A stretch of DNA of 64,000 nucleotides from Symsagittifera roscoffensis (GCF_963678635.1 NC_087063.1:61109850-61173849), one strand, 5' to 3'; shown: positions 55,301 to 64,000, counted from the stretch's first letter. A program made the numbers and translations. Notes: generated by a model from the sequence alone, not told the origin.

Positions 55301-57643
55301 TCAAATACTTTTTAAAAAATTAGAGAATCTTTAACTGAAACCTACAATCTTTAAATCCCTGGCCTGCTTGTATGTGATTGAATCAATTTGTATGCCTAAC
55401 TAGTGTTAGATTCGAAGATACCTGAAAATTAACTAATATCTTTTATTTTGATTTAAAATATAGGGTAATAGCTTTTGGTTTTGAAAACATAGCATGCTAA
55501 AAGTTGGGAATCAGTGAATTTAATTGCTGCGTGCTGTTTGGCTCTGTCGTTTTGTAAAACAAGATTGCTCGTATATCAAGTCAACGCCCTGAAAATTCTG
55601 ATTGTCTTTAAAATAGTCTCAAAAAGCTTTTGTAAAATTTTTTTTTGATAAACTTTAGTTAAAGTATAAGTGTTAAAAGTTGCGTGGTATAAGATAATCT
55701 TATGACCATTTCATTTGCCTAATTTCAAATTTAAAAAAATTGTTGGTATCACGCTATCAGAATCAAAAACAATATTCTCAAAGTATTAGGCGAGCCGTTT
55801 ACCTTGCCCGTTTAGAATAGTGCATGCATAGCTCACCCGCATGCAAAAACGCAAATTTGAAGCTCAATCGCCACTGTGCAATCCTTATTTATATTTGGTC
55901 TGAACTAAAGCCAAAAGTGAACGCCCTAAAAACTTGGTGTAAAAATTACCCAGAAAATGATTAAAAATAGTGTCGAAAATTTTATCGAGCTCGAATATCT
56001 TTCCTTTTCGTTCGATAATTTAGTAGGAAAAATTTGATTTTATAACTGGACGAAATTTCAAATTTAAAAAAATTGTTCGTGTCACGCTATCAGAATCAAA
56101 AACAATATTCTCAAAGTATTAGGCGAGCCGTTTACCTTGCCCGTTTAGAATAGTGCATGCATAGCTCACCCACATGCAAAAACGCAAACTTGAGGCTCAA
56201 TCGCCACTGTGCAATCCTTATTTATATTTGGTCTGAACTAAAGCCAAAAGTGAACGCCCTAAAAACTTGGTGTGAAAATTACCCAGAAAATGATTAAAAA
56301 TAGTGTCGAAAATTTTATCGAGCTCGAATATCTTTCCTTTTCGTTCGATAATTTAGTAGGAAAAATTTGATTTTATAACTGGACGAAATTTCAAATTTAA
56401 AAAAATTGTTGGTGTCACGCTTTCAGAATCAAAAACAATATTCTCAAAGTATTAGGCGAGCCGTTTACCTTGCCCGTTTAGAATAGTGCATGCATAGCTC
56501 ACCCGCATGCAAAAACGCAAACTTGAGGCTCAATCGCCAATGTGCAATCCTTATTTATATTTGGTCTGAACTAAAGCCAAAAGTGAACGCCCTAAAAACT
56601 TGGTGTAAAAATTACCCAGAAAATGATTAAAAATAGTGTCGAAAATTTTATCGAGCTCGAATATCTTTCCTTTTTGTTCGATAATTTAGTAGGAAAAATT
56701 TGATTTTATAACTGGACGAAATTTCAAGTCTGAAAAACTGATTGAATCAATGTGATTTGTTTATTTAAACTCAATATTCAAAATATTTATTCGGAAAAAT
56801 TATTGAAACCAAAAGCGGCCTTTTTTTAAGTGGAACAATATGATTTTTTTCGATCTTTTTTCAAATAGCATAGAGACCCTTTTTGGCAAAATTTTTGCGC
56901 CGCAAGCAAAATAAGAAGAAAAAAACTGGTCAAAAATGCCGTTTTTAGGAAATTTTTGATCTAAAATCTGGATATAAAAATTTGGATATCAAAAATCGGG
57001 CGCTCCTATTCAAATTTAATGTATACTGGCTTCGAAGAGGCCCTTAAAAAATGTTACAGTAGGTCGGCCGAAAATGGATGTTATAGAAAAGACCAAAGAG
57101 GGACCCTTTGGTTGGTGGGGGGGGGGGGGGGCTCGAATCCCTGGAGGAGGGGAGGGAGAGGCTGTGGAGGCGGCGGGGAAGGGGTTTTCCGCTCTCCACA
57201 CCTCCCCCTAAATCCGTCCCTGTTTGAGATCGTGGTGGTACCTACTATAAATCGCTCTCTTTTATTTTGCGACGATTTTCTTTATTGACCAATCGGGAAT
57301 ATTCACTCACTTGAATGAGAATTTCAGCATTGAAATTCTGAGACTTCGTGCTGATTTCGTAAATTTCCAGAAACCCAAACTTCACCAGCACTTCTCGGCA
57401 ATTTCCAAGAGCCGAGTGATTAACGTGGGAGTGTGGATCTCCGTGGTGATGATGTCGCAAATCCGACGAGCTCAAACATAACGAGTTTCTTTTGTTAAGA
57501 TTCGCATTAGTCGGTGCATTTTTACTCGGATTATTAAAAGAGGAGTCTATCAACGTTTGTAACAAAGAATTAGTTTCATAAGTTTCTTGAGCTAGGAGCT
57601 CAAGGGTCGATTTCAATAAGCTATTTTCATTGCCAGCTGCCAT
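33985..57643 (-). CDS. Pentameric ligand-gated ion channel subunit lacking the Cys-loop cysteines, 8-exon gene model
   Basis: Joined exons give 564 residues with every junction in phase. Residues about 1-75 are a low-complexity N-terminus without an obvious signal peptide. About 85-281 is the ligand-binding beta-sandwich: VKFGFLEIYEIST, SCWQPEVHVFNM, then LLHEFPLDYQELPVTL (the FP.D.Q core of the Cys-loop) and DWEIFTHVDI. A Lys-rich insertion (about 250-315) precedes M1 (about 323-343). M2 is about 352-372, followed by LPSTSYFTLLDKY. M3 is about 387-409 and M4 about 418-437. A 120-residue Arg/Ser-rich tail follows. Such subunits form ion channels in the plasma membrane; the ligand cannot be told from sequence. 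Cysteines expected 13 residues apart are replaced (Thr and Leu). The family resembles divergent metazoan channels of this type rather than classical nicotinic or GABA receptors. Confidence 0.9.
35648..36074. mobile_element. hAT-type non-autonomous element with perfect 8-bp target duplication
   Basis: Termini are CAGAGGCGGATCTAGG and CCTAAATCTGCCCCTG, with ACTTAGGT at 35640-35647 and 36075-36082. The body matches 29540-29925. It lies in intron 7 of the channel gene. Confidence 0.92.
36083..37038. other. Channel intron 7 stretch without recognised features
   Basis: AT-rich, no repeats of the known families, no exon candidate. Confidence 0.4.
37039..37407. mobile_element. Foldback element rich in AGATCTG
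   Basis: Ends CAGATCTGAGCATCTTAA and TTAAAATGCTCAGATCTG form an inverted repeat. The second arm continues with 'ccatgtctggac' against 'gttcagacatggtg'. The interior contains several more AGATCTG / CAGACCTGG repeats in both orientations. Both strands are open over about 70-80 codons, a side effect of the repeat. No clear target duplication. Confidence 0.65.
38008..38174 (-). CDS. Ligand-gated channel exon 7 (M3, short linker, M4)
   Basis: The acceptor is tttttttcag|TAC and the donor is CTAAACAG|GTAAAC. It encodes YLLGQTTYLSAMVVNYGCLV, then only about 10 residues (RKCGDSLSFK) before the next hydrophobic helix VEMIVLLIVLTLQFSLHGYL. Confidence 0.92.
38330..39810. repeat. Nested inverted repeats with CAACAGTGC motifs
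   Basis: The outer arms are 'tagaccggggtactacaaca' (about 38367) and 'tgttgtactgccccggtcta' (about 39750). The inner arms are 'gacctagccccgcc' (about 38924) and 'gcgaggctaggtc' (about 39157), with AAGTCGGTC / GACCGACT further out. The CAACAGTGC motif recurs near 38375, 38395, 39370, 39386 and 39412. Located in channel intron 6; no coding sequence. Confidence 0.6.
40807..41045. repeat. Tandem duplication of about 145 bp
   Basis: 'caaggagttttttaatgata' through 'cttcaagatgattgaattct' occurs at 40807 and again at about 40951, with a small inner duplication of 'caagatgattgaattctttt' between them. Confidence 0.75.
43079..43260. repeat. Hairpin and repeats of GGAGGATGTTAACTTGGT
   Basis: 'accaagttaacatccttctc' (43079 on) is the reverse complement of 'ggaggatgttaacttggt' (ending about 43134) with a short loop. 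Two further direct copies of the right arm lie near 43218 and 43245. The function is unknown; it may be the end of an unrecognised element. Confidence 0.6.
43605..43719 (-). CDS. Ligand-gated channel exon 6 (M2 pore helix)
   Basis: The acceptor is tttattatag|TGG and the donor is GACAAG|GTCAGA. It encodes GVQFRVGTTLTLLLTTFTFR, then SLLPSTSYFTLLDK. The hydrophobic TLTLLLTT pore-lining face and LP.TSY after M2 match the superfamily. The usual selectivity-filter residues at the inner end (Glu or Pro-Ala) are not present, so ion preference is open. Confidence 0.93.
45635..45834 (-). CDS. Ligand-gated channel exon 5 (M1)
   Basis: The acceptor is tttttcag|AAC and the donor is AGGGA|GTAAGT, ending in phase 2. 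It encodes a Ser/Lys-rich lead, ARCRIRRRSQFYLLNILFSM and the rest of M1 (LTLICLSFVPFSIQR). The last ~75 bases of this exon are duplicated at 50367-50440. Confidence 0.92.
46147..46305 (-). CDS. Ligand-gated channel exon 4 (late beta strands, Lys-rich insertion)
   Basis: 53 codons, phase 0 at both ends: aatttcag|GAC and CCAAG|GTATCC. It encodes DWEIFTHVDIVEGNPN, then a hydrophilic part with EEKKSKAKK. Confidence 0.88.
46920..51860. repeat. Triplicated unit with nested GGTCAACCCG-type elements
   Basis: Three related blocks in direct order: about 47400-48770, 48800-50060 and 50900-51860. Each starts with a 'gcgggataacttgcaca'-like flank. Each contains an element from CCGG(G/C)TTGAGAAAAAAAGC (47498, 48906, 51011) to GACGTCAACCCGCGGG (48614, 49931, 51678), full of GTATGATAAGCATTTTTTCC repeats, followed by 'ttaaatgggctgttttcaa'. 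Flank pieces at 46920-47400 recur at 50436-50900. The whole lies in intron 3 of the channel gene. Confidence 0.75.
50367..50440 (-). pseudogene. Dead partial copy of the channel's M1 exon
   Basis: On the - strand it reads QFYLLNILFSMLTLIFLSFV then TFTIQRD and a stop, near-identical to the M1 part of exon 5. The 5' part of the exon and its acceptor are missing, and the donor GA|GTAAGT has become GA|TTAAGT. The duplicated block (about 50142-50440) corresponds to 45420-45710. It cannot be spliced as an M1 exon. Confidence 0.85.
51885..52180. repeat. Diverged pieces of the hairpin-ended family and a hAT-type fragment
   Basis: 'aatatgctcgtatcatgcct' at about 51887 resembles the start of the hairpin-ended repeat. 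'cccctttgggtctgcagggg' at about 52111 and a following poly-G-like block match the right third of the hAT-type elements. Both are fragments. Confidence 0.5.
52278..52435 (-). CDS. Ligand-gated channel exon 3 (Cys-less loop)
   Basis: The acceptor is tgtttccag|GC and the donor is CCACAG|GTAACT. It encodes GTFQTKMLLHEFPLDYQELP, then VTLYSRLPRDQVV and on to NDPQ. The FPLDYQ core is clear but no cysteine is present anywhere in the exon. Confidence 0.93.
52740..52932 (-). CDS. Ligand-gated channel exon 2 (ligand-binding domain)
   Basis: The acceptor is attttcag|CTC and the donor is TCAAAG|GTAAGC, ending in phase 1. It encodes LRWLDEAVEELADEELDVYL, SCWQPEVHVFNMVKED and EEAMNSQQMIVLRQKIK. The W.P motif is general to the superfamily. 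Confidence 0.92.
53095..53490 (+). mobile_element. Old diverged copy of the hairpin-ended repeat
   Basis: 'acaagactgcttattatcag' starts it; 'cacacgcaatatcaagcgta' and 'acgcgtttgtaaaaaactgg' sit at the right relative positions. Both hairpins are lost. Confidence 0.5.
53507..54954 (+). mobile_element. Hairpin-ended repeat (HINE-like), copy 7, split by a nested element
   Basis: First part 53507-54012. The last 28 bases (TTTACTTTCGTATCGAAAGT..GGAACAA, 54927-54954) lie on the far side of the inserted element at 54013-54926. The end hairpin CTTTCGTATCGAAAG is still perfect. Confidence 0.8.
54013..54926. mobile_element. Element with GGTCAACCCGG ends and ATGATAAGCATTTT interior
   Basis: Terminal inverted repeat CCGGGTTGACC / GGTCAACCCGG. 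Both subterminal zones are made of TTGTATGATAAGCATTTTTCC-type repeats (about 54030-54160 and 54690-54905). Its ends are clear because it interrupts a known repeat. There is no reading frame of note. It shares terminus and motif with the elements in 47498-51690, and its terminus with the one at 32396-33625. Confidence 0.75.
55729..56728. repeat. Tandem array of three 333-bp units
   Basis: The anchor 'acgct(a/t)tcagaatcaaaaa' is at 55751, 56084 and 56417, exactly 333 apart. Units are nearly identical, including 'cgtttaccttgcccgtttag' and 'atcgccactgtgcaatcc', so the amplification is recent. There is no unbroken reading frame although 333 is divisible by three. Located in channel intron 1. Confidence 0.9.
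56830..57224. mobile_element. hAT-type element, diverged, right end present
   Basis: The right end CCTAAATCCGTCCCTG is at 57209-57224. The body has 'ttttgcgccgcaagcaaaat', 'gggaccctttggttgg' and poly-G blocks of the family. The left end is not recognisable. Confidence 0.6.
57311..57643 (-). CDS. Ligand-gated channel exon 1 (N-terminus, first beta strands)
   Basis: The first in-frame ATG (MAAGNENSLLKSTL) is at 57643; an in-frame TGA lies upstream at 57706-57704, so upstream codons are untranslated. It contains HHHHGDPHSH and ends VKFGFLEIYEIST..FNAEILIQ. The donor is CAA|GTGAGT, phase 0. A 5' non-coding exon farther upstream is possible. Confidence 0.85.
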
Positions 57644-57724
57644 TTTGTAGAATATATTTTGAGTATTTTGACGAAGTTTTAACAGATATTTCAAAAGCGA
57701 ATTTCATGTAAATAAAAAAGACCT

Positions 57725-58060
57725 TTAATCAGAAAAGCACATAAAAATCATCGTCTTATGATAAGATTTGATGATTTGTCTTTGACATTGACATCACTCA
57801 GCAATTCAAAATTATTTAACCTGTTTTCAAACTAGCGTTTGAAAGCATCTGAAAACAGCATCTTTTTTTGAATATTTTAGAGCAGCGATTTAAGGGAAAA
57901 TTTAGGAAACGTATGGCTTTGGCAGCTGGAGTCATCGACTCCACCCATCAATACAAAGAAACTTGTTCTAGACAATGTGAGCTAAAGCAAAGGCTAGTAT
58001 CTGACGATCAATCAAGTTAACGCCATGATATTGAAAAAATATCGAACTTTTGGGGCACAT
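57725..58060. other. Upstream flank of the channel gene
   Basis: AT-rich, without a clear promoter element on the - strand. The 5' end of the transcript cannot be placed. Confidence 0.35.
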
Positions 58061-58063
58061 TTT

Positions 58064-59215
58064 GATGTCAGAAAAAAAATACCAAAGAGAGGCCCTTGGG
58101 TAGCAGAATAAAAAGACCCCTCAACTGCCTCTCATCTCCTTCCTTAAACCCAGTTCTGAACTAACCAAATATTTTTCTGCTAGAGCGGTTAAAGAAAAAC
58201 TTGTTCTATCAATTTACTAGAATAATGTGTTTATGAATAATCAAACACGCAATAACTTGCCAATTTTACGTTTTCAAATTAACTATTCCAGATTCTTGGT
58301 TTCATTGTTTTGTTGTCACTTTTCGAAACTGTTGATTTTTTTAAAATTGATATTGCCTCCAATCAGAATGAAAGAATTTGATTGGTTGGAAACTTCTGCC
58401 GGTCGTTTCCTCAGCCGATAAAATGGCCCTCGTTCATTTTTCATAATCATTTTATCAATCAAGTTCGTCTTGATAGATGCTTTCAGTGATTCCGTCGTTA
58501 TTTGGGTTATTTTCATCATCGTTTTGATTCAATTGATTTTGCTCGTCAGCTTCGCAAACAAAGTTCTCCGGAACGCGTTAAAAAATTCGGCGTTTAACTG
58601 TCATTATTTGCCATGGCTTTTTACGTGTTATCAAGAGTTCAGCTTGACGAGAATTGCCAAGTTACTAATGAAACATAAAGTTTATCAGAGTAGGTAAGTT
58701 GCCCGCTGAAAAACCAATTGCTGAAAATCAAATTAGTGCCAATTTTGAGCTGAACTTAACCATTGTTGTAGGTTGCAATTATTTGAGACAAACCAATTGA
58801 ATATAGAACAATGATGTAAACGAGAGCAGAAACCGCTAACTTAACTGACTTTTTGTGAAGTTTTTAGTTGAGATCCGCAAGTTCGGCAAGCAGGAAGTCT
58901 ACCTCGGGTACCTTGGGTAACAGAAAAAGAACCCTCAAATCCCTCTAATCGCCTTTTTTGAACCCAATTCTGCAATAACGACGTATTTTTCTGAAGAAAC
59001 CGCTTTTTCCTGCTAGATAGGTTATTGGAGAGCTTCTTCAATCAATTTACTAGAAAAATATGTGCATGAGTAATCAAACACAAAAGTTAGCTAATTTTAT
59101 GTCCAATTAAAACTTTTCAATTGATTCCAGGTATTTGATTCCATTGTTTTGTTAAGAAACTTTTCGAAGCTGTTGATTTGTTGTTATCAAAATTGATATT
59201 GCCTGACCTGCATCC
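58064..59215. repeat. Direct repeat pair of about 290 bp
   Basis: About 58080-58370 and 58910-59215 are diverged copies: 'cttgggtagcagaataaaaa' / 'cttgggtaacagaaaaagaa', 'tcaatttactagaa', 'aatcaaacacgcaata' / 'aatcaaacacaaaagt', and 'ttgatattgcctccaa' / 'ttgatattgcctgacc'. The intervening 540 bases hold small open frames of intron-like composition. No gene is called. Confidence 0.65.
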
Positions 59216-59299
59216 TTTTTTAAAACAAAAATAAGGGGTTTGAAAAGTGCCTAACCTTTCAGTTTTTTTTAAAGTTGCATAAGTGCACTTGATATCCAA

Positions 59300-59776
59300 C
59301 AAAGCTGCCCGTGTCAGGGCAAAACCTTGAAAATTCAGACTGCTTTTGAAGTTTTATGGAGCAGTAATTATAAAAAAAAAATAAATGTAAAAAAAACGAA
59401 ACTTTTTTTCTATAAAATTGGAGGTTTTCGTGGAAACCATCCACCATATTAAGTACAAAAAGTTTTAAATTTTGCTCCTAGTAACAATTATGGCAAATAA
59501 GCTTCCTTCAACCAATTTGGTATGATTTCTAAGACAGATTAAATACCCGCTTACAATTTAATAGCGCGAAGTATATCGTGCGTTAATTGTCCCAAACTGG
59601 CCAAAATCTTAACACCCCGTTGCAAAAATTAAGCGCAAGTTCAGGACAACAATACTTTTTGAATGGCATGCAAAATGTTGTCAAAAACGGCTAATTAAGA
59701 AATCGAATTTTATCTGAAGAAAAAACCAACCCGAGCCCAAAAACGTTTTTTTTTTCGTTACATAAGTCGGCGCAAT
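59300..59776 (+). mobile_element. Hairpin-ended repeat (HINE-like), copy 8, diverged
   Basis: Starts 'caaagctgcccgtgtcaggg' and keeps the 'tttatggagcagtaat', 'ttcaaccaatttgg' and 'gcgcgaagtatatcg' blocks. Both hairpins are degraded. Confidence 0.7.
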
Positions 59777-60640
59777 AATCAAAAACGCGTAAAACCTTAC
59801 CCTTAAAAATTTGAGACAGGAAAAAGATCTGCATTCAAAAAACTTTCAAGTTAAATGAATGGAAACGAACTGGTCGCCAAAACTTTCAACAAGACTAGTG
59901 TTTGAAAAAAGGAATGTTGATTCTATTTAGTTTGTCCAAACTGCTCAAAGCGGAACCCTGAAATATCTGAGACTGCATGTGCAGTTGCAATCAAAATTTT
60001 TCATTACTGAACTACAAGAATTAATTGCTTGAATGCCCTACTAGATACAAATCACTTAAAGAAATCAAACACAACTGACTGAAATCTTTTTATTTTCGCA
60101 GAAACTTTTTTGGTTTTTTTTTTCAAAAAACTTTGAGAAAATTTAAAGGCACTAGAATCATTTAGACCTCTTGATCAATTTGGTCGCAAAAATAAACTAC
60201 TTTTCAAACCAACATATACAAGCAATTTTGCTTCGCAGTTTTTCAGTTCTGCTTACCCATAAGTGAAAGTATGTGTAGTGAGCTTAAGCATATTCCAAAG
60301 CTGAGCCTACTTTAAAGAGTATGCAATAATGTTTGCACCAAAAACCCCAATCTGCCCAAATTGACAATTTACAAGCCACCTAAATTTTGCAAGGATAATT
60401 AAAAACACATTAAGACATTTAATCAAAAATTCTACAATGCTTAGAATGAAAGCCGCCACTAGCATATTTTTTGTAGTCATTTTGTTTGAGTTTCGACTCA
60501 GAAATGTTTTCAGTTTTTGCCATTTCAATTCCCACATACGCTAGTCTAAAGTAAGCACCGAAGAAATCTGGATTCAGACTACGTTCAGAAGTACTTAGCG
60601 CATGGTATCAAATAATTTTCCTTGATAATAACTTCAACAG
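59777..60640. other. AT-rich stretch without features
   Basis: Only short chance open frames are present. A fragment with the start of the hairpin-ended repeat (acaagactgcttgtatatca) follows at 60643. Confidence 0.35.
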
Positions 60641-60756
60641 AACAAGACTGCTTGTATATCAGGGCAAAGTCCGGAAAGTCTGAAAGTTCCGACATCCATA
60701 TCCATATCCATATGCCCCTTAATCAATATCGAATAGCTTTTGGAAAAGAACATCCC

Positions 60757-61076
60757 GGTTCGAGGTAGTGTGGACCGTGCGGACCAGAAATTAGCATGTT
60801 CAGACCGTTGGGACCAGAATATGGTATGTTCAGACCGTGTGGACCAAAAGATACTATGTTCAGACCGTGTGGATTGAGTGAATCCGTTTTTAGACCGTTT
60901 GAGCCAAAAAGTTCGGGTTCAGACCGTGTGGACCAAACAAAAACCGGATTTAGACTGTGTAGACCGAAGAAATTTGGATTCAGATTACATGGACCGAATG
61001 AATCCGGTTTCAGACCATACGAACCAACAGAATCTTGATTCAGACAGTGTGGACCAAAAAAGTTCGGATTCACTAT
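60757..61076. repeat. 30-bp minisatellite, about ten units, open on both strands
   Basis: Unit theme TTCAGACCGTGTGGACCAAA plus about ten variable bases. Unit starts are spaced 30 bases apart (one 31) from about 60797 to 61075. Because the unit is a multiple of three, both strands stay open: a decapeptide theme of GPHGLN on the - strand and FRPCGP on the + strand. No start context, signal peptide or flanking exon supports a real protein. Confidence 0.8.
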
Positions 61077-61139
61077 AAATTTTGGCCGATGTCAGAGATC
61101 ATGTGTAAATTCAACAGCCGCACGAAAGTACGACCGATT

Positions 61140-61480
61140 AGTTTAGCTAGCCTCAATACAAATGAGAGCGTTTTTTTCTGTGCGGGATAACCTGCCACAC
61201 ATAACACGGGATAATAATTGTCGTTACACTTTCAGTATTATGAATAAAGTCTTCAAAATATGAATGGATTAATCCTGAGCATGGCCAAATTGGCAGTTTT
61301 CAAACTCTCAGAACTTTGCAACAATGATTGGATATAATATATCTTTTATATTTGATTTCAAGGAGTCAGTAAATTAAATGGGGTAGAAAATTTGTTCTCA
61401 AACACTTTTTTTTGAACGCTGAAAGCTGAAAAAGTTGATTGAATAAAAAAATCAAACCAAGCACAAATGATCTGTGTTTT
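61140..61480. repeat. Diverged copy of the flank found around the triplicated units
   Basis: 'gcgggataacctgccacaca' and 'gcagttttcaaactctcaga' correspond to the outer flanks of the blocks at 47400-51860 (gcgggataacttgcacacag; gctgttttcaaactctgaaa). So the GGTCAACCCG-type elements there inserted into an older dispersed repeat, of which this is an empty relative. Confidence 0.5.
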
Positions 61481-61789
61481 TTCGAAACCTGAACAAAAAT
61501 CCGCCAATTTTGTATGTTATAACGCAATTATCCCAATTTTAAAAAACCTTCATATATTCTTTTAAAATGATAACAAAAAACAAATTTAGCAAGCTAGGTT
61601 TGGGACAAAAATCTTTTTCTAGGCGTATAATGGTTGTCATTTGGTCGGATTGACACAAACTCATGATGTACATGTATATAATATATTATCGTTGGTCAAA
61701 TGGCCTTAACCGATACGGCTATGAGCTTAACAATGTTAAGCTAGATAACGTTCAGTTGTCTCTTCTCTATTAGCGAGGTTAACTTGAGT

Positions 61790-64000
61790 TAGTTTACCAA
61801 TGCATTAGGATTCTAGAATTAAACATGCGCAGCCAGCAGGATACAAAAACCCGTTGAGCATCCAGCCATTCTGGCAAAAAGCTTCAGGAGAGCCATCACT
61901 GGAAAGGTCCAAGTGTTAAGCCATGATAGAGGTGGCTGTGTTTGCCAAAATCGGGATTTAAGTATGAAATTTAATTTGAGAAAAACTTTTGCATATCGAA
62001 CCGACAGAATAAACGTACCTAATATAATTAAGTGCGAAATAGAAGCAGAGAAAGGCAACCGGGATATCCGCCACCAAGAGAAAAAATTAACATTGTAGAA
62101 AACAGTAGTCGGAGGCAAAGAGAAAGGAGTTTTATGCAACACATTTGCGTGGGACGAGTCAGATGCAAAAGTAAGGAGCTACATATTCCTATGCATGATC
62201 ACTGAAAGCCAACGCCAACTTCAGCAGAAACGACCCGGTCTTGACATACAATCGTCGACAACGAAAAAAACTCGTGAAGTACTCGAAGGTATCTTTATTA
62301 TGACAAGAATTGTCGCGTTCGAAAAGTGCAGTTTTAATAGCCGAAAACGACAAAAAACGAGTTCTTAGAACCACATACTGACTTAAGACTTTTAGTGGTT
62401 TTACTGACCTAGTTGTATTAGTGGAGGTAGCATCACGCACACACTGAGGAGACCGAGAAGAGAAGACTTTTGAGATATGTTCACTGCTCATATGACAAAT
62501 GAAAAAATAGCCGAAGAGTCACTGCCTGCAACTAGATCTCCGCAAGAAACATACGAACATGTAATCAGAAAAAAAGCAGGAATAGAACAAAGCAAAACAA
62601 TGAAGACGAATCCGCTCGGATCATCGTCAGCAAGAACAATCAGTTAATACTTAAAGGAGTACATACAGCCACGCAGATGAGGGGAAAAAGATGGTTACCG
62701 AAACAATCAAAGCGGCCGGGGATACTCGAGAAGCAGAACAAACCACAACACTAGAGGTAACCAGAATCCAGAAGAAAGTCACAAGACACTGTGCTACAAG
62801 TTTAACAGACAGATTGGACGAAACCATCTAAGTCATGCCTTGCAAAAGTCAAAAATTGTGCAAAATGCGCCAAACGTTAACTGCATGCCAGAAACGAATA
62901 GAGGCCAATGTGATGAAGATGAAGAAGAAGTTACCCTGAAGAAGAAATCCATCCAGAGGTATACGCATAATCCAGATCGGAATACGGCTGAGAAGAAAAA
63001 CCACGTGACAACCTCACCAATTTAGCGATCCCAGTAGCGATCGAAATTAAATATTCTGCAGATACTCGAAAAGGATTAAATGGCCACAAACTAAAACTAA
63101 AAACTAAAGCAGAAAACATATCCACGATTGCAGATTCAAGATGCCTGATGTCACTTCTAAATATAAAAAACTGCATAAAGGTTACGATCAAATGACAAGT
63201 CGGCTTTGTTCAAATATATCTCACCGGACGCTGCAGCCAGCAAACTACCATGCTATAACGGCCAATACAAAAATTAAAAGGACACAAGTTCATTGCGATC
63301 GAATCAGTGGTTTGAACCATACAGTCGGCCCCATTCATGATTGTAGAGGGCCAAAAAGCGAGTGTCGTCGGAAAAAATAGCATGCCACAGATTGCCATGA
63401 AACTTATTCAAGGCAAATCAAAACGCAAACAAATCATCAAAATTCATGAAAACTCAGATAAAGAGATAAAATACTGGTTAAAACACTTTCCAACAAGTAC
63501 GTGTACAATTTGAAACACTAGGGTCACGTAATGAGATCAAAATTCAACAAGGTTGTCCCCCCGATAGAACTCAAAGGGAGGTGCGTGCATGTAAAAAATG
63601 AATTAGGCAAACTGATAGAACAGAAGCATGTCATAACACTCTTCATAAGATCAGAAAACTTTTTTATCAGCTGGATTTTGATAACGGTCAAAAACTATCA
63701 ATCAGTAATTTTGGAATACGACTCAAAGATGATAAACATATTTATCCACAAGAAGAAATACCAGTTGCCCAACATCCAATTACTGTTAGACAAGTTTGCA
63801 CAAACCATGAAGTCCAAAGACAAGAAAAAAAACATTATTCCTACTGGATCTGGACACAAGAAAAAATATGCAATTTCAGCATCATAGGAGGTAATGCAAC
63901 GTGAACATACCAATTTCAAACAAGTTTTTATGGCCTCACGGATATGCCAGCCAAATTGCAATAAGCAAAAGGTCTCACACTTACAAGTTGCAAAAACATA
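61790..64000 (+). mobile_element. Decayed Ty3/gypsy-like LTR retrotransposon, gag-pol, cut by window edge
   Basis: Read on the + strand through several frames with many stops. Gag-like sequence lies at about 61820-62500. A protease-to-RT transition lies at about 63230-63500 (SKLPCYNGQY; HFPTSTCTI). The start of the reverse transcriptase is at 63531-63887, with VPPIELKGR..NELGKLIEQKHVI, then YQLPNIQLLLDKFAQ, matching the ELD..IITPV and YPLP..E.LL.KL blocks of Ty3/gypsy RT. The catalytic motif would lie beyond 64000. No LTR or primer site is identified. The - strand open frames here are shadows. Inactive copy. Confidence 0.72.

Noticed and set aside
57016-57288. Pro/Gly-rich open frames
   Set aside because: Produced by poly-G and poly-C runs at the right end of a hAT-type element.
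58227-58697. Small hydrophobic open frames that could be a membrane protein
   Set aside because: Part falls in a diverged direct repeat pair; no conserved motif and no splice-supported continuation.
60723-61073. 116-codon decapeptide-repeat protein
   Set aside because: Explained by a 30-bp minisatellite that is open on both strands; no exon or start support. Kept as a finding only.
61819-62491. - strand open frames of 107 and 100 codons
   Set aside because: They are antisense shadows of the decayed gypsy-like sequence on the + strand.

Overview
This is a strongly AT-rich animal nuclear window. It carries two spliced genes with GT..AG introns, embedded in dense and mostly decayed repeats. 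The coding exons are clearly richer in G+C than the introns. The innexin gene points to an invertebrate, and its sequence style (YVGEP, NTYYLP, YYQWVP, RSGLD) resembles lophotrochozoan innexins. I cannot name the species. There are no bacterial operons, CRISPR arrays, rRNA genes or intact tRNA genes.

Gene 1 (+ strand, 11351-28624) is an innexin (gap-junction/hemichannel subunit), rebuilt here from 12 exons whose phases all match. The model gives 602 residues. It has the four-membrane-segment core with paired cysteines in both extracellular loops, an N-terminal extension with two alternative in-phase donors, a GC-AG intron near the 3' end, a proline-rich tail and a 9-codon last exon. Gene 2 (- strand, 57643 down to 33985) is a pentameric ligand-gated ion channel subunit rebuilt from 8 phase-consistent exons (564 residues). 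It lacks both cysteines that define the Cys-loop, has a very short M3-M4 linker, and carries a long tail after M4. The two genes converge tail to tail across about 5.4 kb of repeats. Both are membrane channels, but nothing in the sequence shows that they act together.

Left flank (1-11340): a decayed non-LTR retrotransposon, a hAT-type fragment, a 287-bp tandem array inside a block duplicated as a shorter second copy, and a hAT-type element with an 8-bp target duplication. Right flank (57644-64000): a 290-bp direct-repeat pair, a 30-bp minisatellite open on both strands, and a decayed Ty3/gypsy-like gag-pol running off the right edge.

The introns hold most of the unusual structure. A roughly 530-bp repeat family with a hairpin near each end (Helentron/HINE-like) occurs many times. 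There are TA-flanked foldback elements, three full hAT-type elements (two more are fragments) with 8-bp target duplications, elements ending in GGTCAACCCG whose interiors are built of short repeated motifs, a three-copy duplication that also copied half of the channel's M1 exon and left a dead exon, and an exact-period 333-bp three-copy array. The best candidates for something undescribed are the Cys-less channel, the innexin N-terminal isoform choice and the GGTCAACCCG-ended elements.
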